64,000 bases of DNA. Origin: Aureicoccus marinus. GTDB lineage: Bacteria > Bacteroidota > Bacteroidia > Flavobacteriales > Flavobacteriaceae. Both the position numbers and the translations under genes were made by a program. Where the stretch lies: the NCBI RefSeq assembly GCF_002954325.1, contig NZ_MQVX01000001.1, forward strand, positions 2,710,768 to 2,774,767, read 5' to 3'. The notes beneath the pieces are model-generated. The model made no database searches, had not been told where the DNA came from, and saw nothing but the letters and a program-made list of their open reading frames with translations. The number at the start of each line of letters is the position of its first letter. Within the stretch, counting starts at the first letter, position 1. Of this stretch, positions 46,210-54,610 are shown in pieces.

Positions 46210-48333
46210 TTATTTTCCTTCTATCGGAGTGAGGCTGATGGCCAATCCTCCGCCCGAAGCGAGTTTAAAGAACTCCATCGAATTGCTGTTGACGATGCGC
46301 TCTTCGATTTGCAGTTCATTGGGGTTTGTTTTGTAATCCGCATTTCTTCCGTCTTGGTACAGACGCGCCCGGTAGGACTGGTTAGGCATCAGGAAATCGA
46401 AATTGATGACAATGTCTCTGGCCTTTGCATCGGTGATACTGCCGACGAACCAGCGATCTCCGTTACGCTCTTTACGAGCAATAGTAACGTACTCGCCGAC
46501 TTCTCCATTCAAGGTGATACTCTTTTCCCAGTCAACAGCGACATCGCGAATAAAGCCAAAGGCCATACTGCCCTCGTAGTTCTCCGGAAAGTCACAGGCC
46601 ATTTGAATGGGGCTGTAGAGCACCACGTACAAGGCCAATTGCTGAGCCAGTGTTGTGTTGACGCGGTTATCGGGCTTCTCTTGCAACATAATATCAAAGA
46701 CACCAGGGGTGAAGTCAATAGGTCCAGCCAGCATACGGGTAAAGGCTACAATGGGCAGGTGTTCTACCGGGTTACCACCTTCACTGGACCAGGCATTGAA
46801 TTCCTGACCCCGTAGCCCTTCTCTGGAGATAGCGTTGGGGTAGGTTCTGCGTATCCCTGTGGCCTTGATAGGTTCGTGGGCATTGATCGCAATCTGGTAC
46901 TTCGCAGCGGTCTCCAGCACCTTGCGGTAATGATTGACCATCCACTGTCCGTGGTGGTATTCTCCTTTCGGAATGATTTTACCGACATATCCGGTTTTTA
47001 CAGAACCAATACCGTATTTTTTCATCAAGGCATAGGCGGTATCCATTTGTTGTTCGTAGGTTTTGACTGCAGAGGAAGTTTCGTGGTGCATGATGATCTC
47101 TACCCCTCTTTCCTTAGCGTAGTTGGTCACTTCCTCCAGATCGTAATCGGGATAGGAGGTCACAAAGTCAAAGACGCCTTCTCTGTCCTCAAATCCGATC
47201 CACTCTTCCCAGCCCGTATTCCAGCCTTCTACGAGTACCCCTTTGATGCCATTCGCTGCAGCAAAGTCGATATAGCGCTTGGTGTTTGCGGTAGTCGCTC
47301 CGTGTTTGCCGTGGGCTTTCCCGGTATCGATCCAGTTCTTGTTGGTATCCTTAGTCATTCCGTAATCCCAACGCGAAGTGTTCATGTGCATTTCCCACCA
47401 AATACCGACATACTTCTTCGGTTCTATCCAGGAGACGTCGCCCAGTTTATTGGGCTCATTCAAATTGACGACTAATCTAGAATCGATTAGATCCGTGGCC
47501 TGGTCTGCTATTTGAACCATTCTCCAGGGAGTAGCGAAAGGGAGGGCCCGACTAACTTTATAGGGTCTATTTTCAGAGCCGACCAAAATACTTTTGAGTT
47601 GAAGGGATTCCTTATCAACGCCCAGGGTCATTCCGGAGTAGTCTGTTAGATTCGCTTCGTGGAAGCTGAGGTGAATGCCACTACCGGTACGCAGGGTAAC
47701 AGGTGTATTCACTGCATTATTGGGAATATAGGTAGCGGCTAGATCCGGATGATCTCGTTTTGATAGAGCATCGATCTCCGATACCTTGGACTTGGTGTAA
47801 AGGTGTTCATAGATGTCCCAGTCACCAGGGATCCACCAGGCGGTGTGATCACCCGTCAAAGAGAATTCGGTGTTCTCTTCTAGAATTTTAAGGCTGTCAA
47901 TTCCCTCTTGTTCCGGAAAGGCGTATCGAAAAGCGACGCCGTCGTCGTAGGCTCTAAAGTAAAGTTCCATCTGTCGGGCATTCTCATCGGTCTCTTGAAG
48001 AACGAGCTGTAGTTCCGTATAGTGGTTGCGAACCTCGGTTTGTTCGCCCCAGGGCATGGGCCAGGTATCGTCATGCGTGCTGATGGTGGCTGTTTGAATC
48101 ATCAGGTTTTGACCAATCGGATCGGCTTCGTAGAGGTCAAAAGAAAGCCATGAAGTATCGAGGACCATGGCGTTATCGTGAAAAACAGCATAGCCTATGC
48201 GTCCTTTGGAGGACTGGATAATTTGGATCCTGTTGTTTTTGGAAGGAGAACTGACGGAGATGCTCTGTGGTTCTTGAGAACAACTACCAAGAAGTATAGC
48301 CGTGAATATTACGGGAAGTATTTTCTTAATCAT
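46210..48333 (-). CDS. susB: GH97 alpha-glucosidase, SusB-like inverting type
   Basis: A 707-residue lipoprotein (lipobox LLGSC, Cys18) of glycoside hydrolase family 97. It has an N-terminal beta-sandwich (residues 20-300), a TIM barrel (about 305-590) and a C-terminal beta domain. Three glutamates sit at 418 (HHET), 487 (AHEP) and 511 (RGQEFNAW). Their spacing of 69 and 24 equals that of the catalytic glutamates of Bacteroides SusB as I remember them (439, 508, 532), pointing to the inverting mechanism that releases beta-glucose from alpha-glucosides. It acts in the periplasm or at the outer membrane on imported malto-oligosaccharides. It lies downstream of susD, behind a terminator hairpin. 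Confidence 0.92.
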   Translation of the reverse strand: MIKKILPVIFTAILLGSCSQEPQSISVSSPSKNNRIQIIQSSKGRIGYAVFHDNAMVLDTSWLSFDLYEADPIGQNLMIQTATISTHDDTWPMPWGEQTEVRNHYTELQLVLQETDENARQMELYFRAYDDGVAFRYAFPEQEGIDSLKILEENTEFSLTGDHTAWWIPGDWDIYEHLYTKSKVSEIDALSKRDHPDLAATYIPNNAVNTPVTLRTGSGIHLSFHEANLTDYSGMTLGVDKESLQLKSILVGSENRPYKVSRALPFATPWRMVQIADQATDLIDSRLVVNLNEPNKLGDVSWIEPKKYVGIWWEMHMNTSRWDYGMTKDTNKNWIDTGKAHGKHGATTANTKRYIDFAAANGIKGVLVEGWNTGWEEWIGFEDREGVFDFVTSYPDYDLEEVTNYAKERGVEIIMHHETSSAVKTYEQQMDTAYALMKKYGIGSVKTGYVGKIIPKGEYHHGQWMVNHYRKVLETAAKYQIAINAHEPIKATGIRRTYPNAISREGLRGQEFNAWSSEGGNPVEHLPIVAFTRMLAGPIDFTPGVFDIMLQEKPDNRVNTTLAQQLALYVVLYSPIQMACDFPENYEGSMAFGFIRDVAVDWEKSITLNGEVGEYVTIARKERNGDRWFVGSITDAKARDIVINFDFLMPNQSYRARLYQDGRNADYKTNPNELQIEERIVNSNSMEFFKLASGGGLAISLTPIEGK

Positions 48334-48360
48334 TATCGAATAGGATTTGGTCTAAAATAA

Positions 48361-48386
48361 AAAAACCGCTCCAACAGGAGCGGTTT
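48361..48386 (-). terminator. Terminator after susD
   Basis: A 10-bp stem (AAACCGCTCC / GGAGCGGTTT) with an AACA loop. On the minus strand it is followed by a T-rich tract. It lies 22 bp beyond the susD stop and 28 bp before the GH97 start, so GH97 transcription depends on read-through or on its own promoter. Confidence 0.85.
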
Positions 48387-48408
48387 CTTGTATGAGTAAA
48401 CTCTAGGA

Positions 48409-50013
48409 TTAGTATCCAGGATTCTGTACCAAGTTTGGATTAGAAAGCAAAGCGTTGGTTGGAATAGGGAATACAGAACGATTTGCATTTCCGATAGCTC
48501 CAGCATCTTTGAATTCCCAATCTCTTGTGAATTGACCGAAACGGATCATGTCCGTACGACGTACGAACTCAACATAAAGCTCACGTCCACGCTCAGCCAA
48601 TAGGTCTGCTTCAGATACAGCACCGATAGGAGCAGCACCACGAAGAACACGTAGTTCGTTAACCATTGCAGTTGGATCACCTCCAGAACGCATCATCGCC
48701 TCAGCTTTCATCAAGTGAGCGTCAGAGTAGCGGAAAAGGATTTGATGATCGTCGAAAGCTCCGTAACGAGCAGCGTACTTCTGTACACGAACACCAGTTC
48801 TTTCGTTGTTACCAACTAGACCTGGGAAAGCCTTCGTGAATACCAATGGGTTACCAGGACGGTCATTCAATGGAGAACCATCAAGAGCGTACTGTTGTCC
48901 AATTAGGAAACCAAGACCAACGTTAGATCCATCTTCGAAACCTCCATTGTCAGAAGTTCCAGCAGCTCCTGAGAAAGGAGTACCAGCAGAGGGAACCCAT
49001 CCGCGACGCTCTTCCTGACCGTCTAGAGGAGTACCATCCAATTCACCGCGGTTGCTGTCTCCAGCACCTTCGAACATGTCATAGAATTCAGCTAGTGTAG
49101 AGAATCCATTCCATCCACCACCAGAAATACCAGTAGAGTTGTAGTGAAGACCGTTAAAGATACGGTTACCAACAGCAGCTCGGACCCACATGATGGTCTC
49201 TGTGTCAGCGCTACGACGGAATAGTTCGAAGTAACCAGCTTGTAGTCCAAAACCATCAGCAGCAATAGCATCAACCAAAGAAATCACTTCAGCCATATCA
49301 GCGGAATCAGGAGTACCTGAGCCGTTGTAGATGTGCTTGTTTAAGAGAACACGCGCTTTCAAGAAACGAGCGGCAGCTTTAGAAGCAAAACGCAAGTCAT
49401 CTTGAGAAAGAGCAGCAGTTGCAGGAAGACCAGCAATGGCGTCATCAAGATCAGCCAAAACAAAATCCAAAGCCTCAGTTCTAGAAAGAACGCGAGGGTT
49501 GATTTCTGGTCCTTCGTCTACTTCACGGAAAGGAAGTACACCCCACATGTCCATAACTACCCATGCACGGTATGCACGGATGAACTTAGCACCAGCAACT
49601 ACTTCAGCAGAAGCGTTTGAACGAGGATCGATAATTTCCGTAGCACGGAAAACAGACTCGTTAAACTGGTTCCAAGTGTTCAGGATAAACTGGTGAGTTG
49701 GAGTCCAGGTGTGCGCATGAAGTGTTCTCCAGATACCGTTATCACCCCAGTCAGTTCCACGCGTAGGAACCAACTGCTCGTCTGTAGTTACTTCTTGCAG
49801 TGCAAAGAAGTTAGCCTGATCACCGTGTTGTCCGTAAAAATCGTTGTACAACTGGTCCAATGAGGACGCGGGATCAGTTACTCCAGTAAACCCAGCGTTG
49901 TCTTCCGGAGGGAAAATGGAGTCTGATTCTTCGATTTCCAAGTCTGTACAGGAAACCGCGAGTAGTGCGCTAAAGGCAACACCCCAAACAAATTTGAAAT
50001 TGTTTCTTTTCAT
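48409..50013 (-). CDS. susD: SusD-family glycan-binding lipoprotein
   Basis: A 534-residue lipoprotein (lipobox LAVSC) of the SusD/RagB family. The N-terminal TPR-like helical region includes LDQLYNDFYGQHGDQANFFALQEVTTDEQLVPTRGTDW, and the C-terminal region ends in the characteristic NELRVLRGA ... ELYVEFVRRTDMIRFGQF ... VFPIPTNALLSNPNLVQNPGY. SusD caps the SusC barrel and delivers starch oligosaccharides to it. It starts 16 bp downstream of susC. No susE or susF-like gene is present. The substrate (starch/maltodextrin) is inferred from the GH97, GH13 and GH65 neighbours. Confidence 0.95.
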   Translation of the reverse strand: MKRNNFKFVWGVAFSALLAVSCTDLEIEESDSIFPPEDNAGFTGVTDPASSLDQLYNDFYGQHGDQANFFALQEVTTDEQLVPTRGTDWGDNGIWRTLHAHTWTPTHQFILNTWNQFNESVFRATEIIDPRSNASAEVVAGAKFIRAYRAWVVMDMWGVLPFREVDEGPEINPRVLSRTEALDFVLADLDDAIAGLPATAALSQDDLRFASKAAARFLKARVLLNKHIYNGSGTPDSADMAEVISLVDAIAADGFGLQAGYFELFRRSADTETIMWVRAAVGNRIFNGLHYNSTGISGGGWNGFSTLAEFYDMFEGAGDSNRGELDGTPLDGQEERRGWVPSAGTPFSGAAGTSDNGGFEDGSNVGLGFLIGQQYALDGSPLNDRPGNPLVFTKAFPGLVGNNERTGVRVQKYAARYGAFDDHQILFRYSDAHLMKAEAMMRSGGDPTAMVNELRVLRGAAPIGAVSEADLLAERGRELYVEFVRRTDMIRFGQFTRDWEFKDAGAIGNANRSVFPIPTNALLSNPNLVQNPGY

Positions 50014-50029
50014 TAGTTCAATTTTTTAA

Positions 50030-53000
50030 TTAAAAGGTTGCGTTAAGACCAAATGTAATAGTACGTGGTCGTGGGAAACCAGTGTAATCGATACCTGCAG
50101 TTGGGATTCCGTTTAGAAGGTCTCCACCACCTGGCTGAACGCTGATTTCGGGATCAAGTCCAGAGTAGTCCGTGATCACGAAAAGGTTTTGTCCAGTTAC
50201 AGATAGACGAAGGCTCTTAAGAGCTCCTTCACCTGATAGAGGCCAAGTGTACCCGATGGTTGCGTTCTGTAGACGAATAAAATCACCTTTTTCCAAGAAA
50301 CGAGTAGAAACTTCAGCAGCAGCATTAGCTCCTTCCAGGTTTCCAGACGTTGGGCCGAATAGCTCAGGAACAACATCTCTAGTAACGTTTCTTGCGTTAG
50401 CAATAGCACCAGCAGTAAAGAAGGCGTTAGCAGTGTTGTTGTAGATAGAGAATCCGAACTGTCCAGTCAAGTAAGCCGCGAAATCCCAGTTTTTGTAACG
50501 GATGTTAGTAGAGAAACCAGCGTTGATGTCTGGAAGAGCATCTTCTCCAACGAAAGTTTGGTTATCACCAATTGGCTGTCCGTTTCCGTCGAACCCTTGG
50601 AAATCACGCAAGAAGTAAGAGAATAGTGGTTGACCACCAGCAAGGATCTGAGCAAAGGCCAAAGAAAGACCCTGTCCACGAATTGTACCTGAAGGAATAA
50701 GACCTCCAAAGTCTTGCAATTCATTCTCGTTGTATGCAATGTTGAATGCAGCATCCCAAGTGAAATCCTCCGTCTGTACAATTCCGTAATCCAAGTTAAA
50801 TTCAATACCCTGGTTCAATACAGTAGCATCTAGGTTTTGGAAGAATCGTGGTTGAGGAGATGGCTGAGCCGCCTCAATGTTTAACAAGATATCAGTCGTT
50901 TCCTTACGGTAAACATTGATCGTACCGCTCAAACGGTCGTTCATGAATCCAAAGTCAAGACCGATGTTGAAGTCAGTTGTTTGCTCCCACTTCAAATCTG
51001 GGTTAGCAAATGTTACAGGAACAAGACCAGGAGCGTTGACGTTTCCACCATCGTCGATTCCAGCTCCAGCGTAACGTTCACGACGGATGAATCCACCGTA
51101 ACCTAGCCCTTCTTGGTTACCCACGATACCAGCACCTAAACGTAGCTTAAGTGTTGAGAAAGCATCTCCGATGAAATCTTCCTCGTGCAACTGCCATGCA
51201 AAAGCACCAGATGGGAAGTAACCGTATTGGTTGTTACCACCAAAACGAGAAGAACCATCCGCACGAATTGTACCCGTAAGGATGTATTTGTCAGCGATCG
51301 TGTAGTTCACACGAGCAAAGAATGATTGAAGCTCATCCGTGTTGTTGAAACGATCTGCAAACAATGCGCGAACATTGGCAGCAGGCTTAACAGCAACGTC
51401 AGTAACAGGTCCTCCACCCATTGGGCTAGATAGTCTGTTTACAAATACGTCACCGGAGCGACCATCCCAACCGTACTGTTGGTAAGTACCATCGATGTTA
51501 GCTTCAGTAGCAACAACGGCATCAAAAATGTCTTGTTGCATCATGTTCAAATCCGTAGAGTTGAAACCAAAGGCAGAAGCGTTACGACCACTTGTTTGGA
51601 AATCTTGGAAAGAGTAACCAACAACTGCATCGATACGAGAGTTACCAAAGTCTTTCTGGTAGTTCAATGTCAATTCCATCAAACGGTTAGCGATAGACAA
51701 TTGGTTGTAGTTTCCACGACCGTTACCGAAGATGTTACCATCTAGGTTACGAGCCAAAGAACTACCAACACCGTAAGCATCTGCTTCAGATTGATCATAA
51801 CCCAAGTTCAACTTAGCAGAAAGCTCATCGTTGATCTTGTAGTTCAAAGATCCGTTTACGAGTAAACGGTTTGTTGTTGTCTCATTCTGAGTATAAGCCA
51901 ACATATTAGCGGGGCTAATTTGTCCTCCTGAATCGAAGTCAGGGTTAGTTGGCCAAGTTGGGTTTGCAGAGTAAGCAGCACCCAATAAATCCCCACGGAA
52001 ACCAGCAGACCCAGAAAGTGGTGGAGCTTCGTCGTTAACTTGAGAGATAGTGGCATTCAAGTTAACAGTTAACTTATCGTCTAGGAAACGGTGAGTAGCA
52101 TTCACACGTCCGGTTATTCTTTCAAGAGATGATTTCTCGATCACACCAAATTGCTTTCCGTAACCAAAAGTAGCTCGTACGTTACCCTTTCCGTAGGTGT
52201 GAGAGTAAGACAAGTTATTGTTGGTAGAAGCAGCACGACGAGTAGCAAAATCCTGCCAATCCGTATCGTTGCCAAAATCCTGAGCAGCAGCCAGGTTGTT
52301 GTTGCCTTGGTTGATACGAGCAAGACCAAGAGCGTCTAGGAATTGTGTTCTGTTCAACAGATCGTATTCTTTTGCTGGCTCAGCAACACTCACGTTAGAG
52401 CTAAACTCAAAAACACCTCCTGTTGCAGCACGTCCCGTTTTCGTTGTAATGATTACAACACCATTCGCACCACGAGAACCGTAAATAGCAGTAGCAGAAG
52501 CATCTTTCAAGATAGAGATACTTTCGATATCGCCTGGGTTCAAGAAGTTCAGTGGGTTACGAGGAGCGCTACTACCAAAACCTACTCCGGCAGTTGAAGC
52601 TGTAGCACCACCACTTAATGGCACCCCATCAACGACGAAAAGCGGGTTGTTGTTCGAACGTACAGAGTTCGTACCACGAATTCTCAATTCAACTCCAGCT
52701 CCAGGTTCACCACTTGTTTGGGTGATCTGTACACCAGCAGTTTTACCTTGGATCAACTGTTCTGGAGAAGCAATTACCCCAGTGTTGAAGTCCTCTGCGG
52801 TAACCGCGCTAACAGAACCTGTCGCATCCTTTACAGTAGTCGAACCATAACCAATGATTACAACCTCCCCGAGCTGAGTAGCATCTTCTTGAAGGGTAAC
52901 ATCAATTGTAGATCTTCCGCCAGCTGCAACCTCTTGTGTTGCATAACCGATGTAACTGAATACCAAAACGGCATCGCTTCCGACATTGTTGAGGGTGTAA

Positions 53001-53173
53001 TTACCATCAAAATCGGTCTGCGTTCCGTTAGAGGTACCTTTTACCAGGACACTTGCTCCCGGCAAAGGACCATTGGCATCAGATACCGTTCCTGACACCG
53101 TCTGTGCACTCACAGCCGAAAAGCACAGAAATGCCCCCAGCGCAAACAGACTTTTTAGTAACGTAATCTTCAT
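50030..53173 (-). CDS. susC: SusC/RagA-family TonB-linked outer-membrane transporter
   Basis: A 1047-residue outer-membrane importer. It has a signal peptide (1-23), a carboxypeptidase-like domain (about 25-100, GPLPGASVLVKGTSNGTQTDFDG), the TonB-linked segment LGEVVIIGYG, a plug domain (about 115-235, LRIRGTNSVRSNNNPLFVVDG), and a long barrel ending TFGLNATF. It takes up oligosaccharides handed over by SusD. The 200-nt leader between the predicted promoter (53384-53391) and the ATG contains two LacI-type palindromes, so expression is probably controlled by the divergent LacI regulator. Confidence 0.95.
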   Translation of the reverse strand: MKITLLKSLFALGAFLCFSAVSAQTVSGTVSDANGPLPGASVLVKGTSNGTQTDFDGNYTLNNVGSDAVLVFSYIGYATQEVAAGGRSTIDVTLQEDATQLGEVVIIGYGSTTVKDATGSVSAVTAEDFNTGVIASPEQLIQGKTAGVQITQTSGEPGAGVELRIRGTNSVRSNNNPLFVVDGVPLSGGATASTAGVGFGSSAPRNPLNFLNPGDIESISILKDASATAIYGSRGANGVVIITTKTGRAATGGVFEFSSNVSVAEPAKEYDLLNRTQFLDALGLARINQGNNNLAAAQDFGNDTDWQDFATRRAASTNNNLSYSHTYGKGNVRATFGYGKQFGVIEKSSLERITGRVNATHRFLDDKLTVNLNATISQVNDEAPPLSGSAGFRGDLLGAAYSANPTWPTNPDFDSGGQISPANMLAYTQNETTTNRLLVNGSLNYKINDELSAKLNLGYDQSEADAYGVGSSLARNLDGNIFGNGRGNYNQLSIANRLMELTLNYQKDFGNSRIDAVVGYSFQDFQTSGRNASAFGFNSTDLNMMQQDIFDAVVATEANIDGTYQQYGWDGRSGDVFVNRLSSPMGGGPVTDVAVKPAANVRALFADRFNNTDELQSFFARVNYTIADKYILTGTIRADGSSRFGGNNQYGYFPSGAFAWQLHEEDFIGDAFSTLKLRLGAGIVGNQEGLGYGGFIRRERYAGAGIDDGGNVNAPGLVPVTFANPDLKWEQTTDFNIGLDFGFMNDRLSGTINVYRKETTDILLNIEAAQPSPQPRFFQNLDATVLNQGIEFNLDYGIVQTEDFTWDAAFNIAYNENELQDFGGLIPSGTIRGQGLSLAFAQILAGGQPLFSYFLRDFQGFDGNGQPIGDNQTFVGEDALPDINAGFSTNIRYKNWDFAAYLTGQFGFSIYNNTANAFFTAGAIANARNVTRDVVPELFGPTSGNLEGANAAAEVSTRFLEKGDFIRLQNATIGYTWPLSGEGALKSLRLSVTGQNLFVITDYSGLDPEISVQPGGGDLLNGIPTAGIDYTGFPRPRTITFGLNATF

Positions 53174-53251
53174 AAAAAGTAATTTTAAGTTTAGTTAATT
53201 CAATTCAAGTTTTAAACATATATAAAAAAAGTGTTAAAGAACCATTACCCT

Positions 53252-53279
53252 GTTAAAACGTTTAACGAAAACGGTTTCG
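53252..53279. promoter_or_regulatory. Two adjoining LacI-type operator palindromes
   Basis: Palindrome 1 is GTTAAAACGTTTAAC (53252-53266) and palindrome 2 is CGAAAACGGTTTCG (53266-53279). Both have the central CG of LacI/GalR operators; the second fits GNAANCGNTTNC exactly. They share one base and lie in the 368-bp gap between susC and lacI, about 80-105 bp before the susC ATG. The divergent LacI protein is the obvious candidate ligand. The rest of the gap (53174-53541) is AT-rich and holds the two promoter boxes listed separately; I see no other gene in it. Confidence 0.7.
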
Positions 53280-53383
53280 TGTTAATAAATCTAAAAACTT
53301 GGAGTTTTGGTAATTCTACACTCAAATTATTACGACATCTGCAAATAAAGCAATTTATCCTAAAATATTGCCTTGCTCACCTA

Positions 53384-53391
53384 CAAATATA
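53384..53391 (-). promoter_or_regulatory. susC -7 promoter box (TATATTTG on minus strand)
   Basis: Read on the minus strand it is TATATTTG, an exact TAnnTTTG match. Transcription would start near 53377 and make a leader of about 200 nt that includes both operator palindromes. No exact TTTG at -33. Confidence 0.5.
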
Positions 53392-53481
53392 GTTTTTTTT
53401 GTTAGCGAAAATTTAAGGTTTTATCGTGGGTTGCGTGAACTAAGTGTTAAAATAACGTCATCTGAAGCCCTCGGAAATCCG

Positions 53482-53489
53482 TAGATTTG
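53482..53489 (+). promoter_or_regulatory. lacI -7 promoter box (TAGATTTG)
   Basis: TAGATTTG matches TAnnTTTG exactly and lies 58 bp upstream of the proposed TTG start of the regulator gene. No clear -33 element is visible. Confidence 0.45.
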
Positions 53490-53547
53490 AGTTTAGCGTG
53501 TAGTGCTTTTGTAGTAGTTCCCGCTCTAATCAATCAAATATTTGGCT

Positions 53548-54567
53548 TTGAAACAGAAGATCACCTTAAAGCACATTGCCAAGGAACTAAACGTGTCGAT
53601 TTCGACCGTTTCTAAAGCCTTGAAGAACAGCGAGGAAATTAGTCGGGATACCAAAGAAAAGATCCAGGCCTTTGCCCGCTTATACAATTACAAGCCCAAT
53701 AATATCGCGATTAGCCTCAAGAACAAGCGCACCAAAAACATCGGTGTGGTCATTCCCGATATTGTCCACCATTTCTTTACCACTGTCATTCGAGGTATAG
53801 AGCAGTACGCCAATCAAAAGGAATACAATGTCATTGTCTGCCTGTCCGATGAATCCTTTGACAAGGAAGTCATTAATATGGAAATGCTAGCAAACGGAAG
53901 CATTGATGGTTTTATCATGTCGCTTTCTTCAGGCACACAGCGCAAAAACGACTACGAACATTTACAACAGGTCGTCGAACAGGGAATCCCCCTTGTACTC
54001 TTTGATCGGGTCACAGACCAAATTGCTTGTGATAAGGTTGTCATCGATGATCAGATGGGTGCTTATAAAGCGGTGAAGAGACTGCTTTCTAGCGGAAGAA
54101 AGCGTGTAGGGCTGATCACCACAGAAGATTACTTGAGCGTGAGTTATAAGCGCAACCTGGGGTACGAAAAAGCGCTGGCCGAGTTTGGCGTTGAGTACCA
54201 AGATGAATTGGTGCTCAAATTACCCTCCATGGAAGTGGACGAACAAAGAATAGCAGATTTCCTGAAAAATGCCCGACCTGATGCTGTGCTATCAGTCAAT
54301 GAAATTTTCGGTATAACCGCCATGAGACTTATTCGAGATCAGGGTCGTAAAGTTCCAAATGACATTTCGGTGATTGGCTTTACCGACGGACTTCTGTCTC
54401 AGTATGCAAATCCCAGCTTGAGCGCTATCAGACAGCACGGAGAGGAAATGGGCCGGGAGGCTGCCAAAATGCTTATCGAAAAAGTAGAAGGCCTGACGGA
54501 CTCCGAGTCTTTTGTGACCAAAATTTTAGAGCCCACTCTCATCGAACGTGACTCGACAATTAATTAA
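53548..54567 (+). CDS. LacI-family transcriptional regulator of the maltose locus
   Basis: A 339-residue regulator. The N-terminal helix-turn-helix is ITLKHIAKELNVSISTVSKALKN with hinge LKNKRTKNIGVV. The C-terminal periplasmic-binding-protein-like domain (about 60-335) binds an effector sugar. No ATG is available; the TTG at 53548 gives MKQKITLK, which fits family N-termini, and a TTG two codons earlier (53542) is the alternative. Encoded divergently from susC with two operator palindromes between them, and 43 bp upstream of the GH65 gene, it probably senses maltose or a maltose derivative and controls both arms. Confidence 0.9.
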   Translation: MKQKITLKHIAKELNVSISTVSKALKNSEEISRDTKEKIQAFARLYNYKPNNIAISLKNKRTKNIGVVIPDIVHHFFTTVIRGIEQYANQKEYNVIVCLSDESFDKEVINMEMLANGSIDGFIMSLSSGTQRKNDYEHLQQVVEQGIPLVLFDRVTDQIACDKVVIDDQMGAYKAVKRLLSSGRKRVGLITTEDYLSVSYKRNLGYEKALAEFGVEYQDELVLKLPSMEVDEQRIADFLKNARPDAVLSVNEIFGITAMRLIRDQGRKVPNDISVIGFTDGLLSQYANPSLSAIRQHGEEMGREAAKMLIEKVEGLTDSESFVTKILEPTLIERDSTIN

Positions 54568-54610
54568 GTTTGCCAAGCGATTTACGCCCGAACATCAGCT
54601 TACCACAAAC

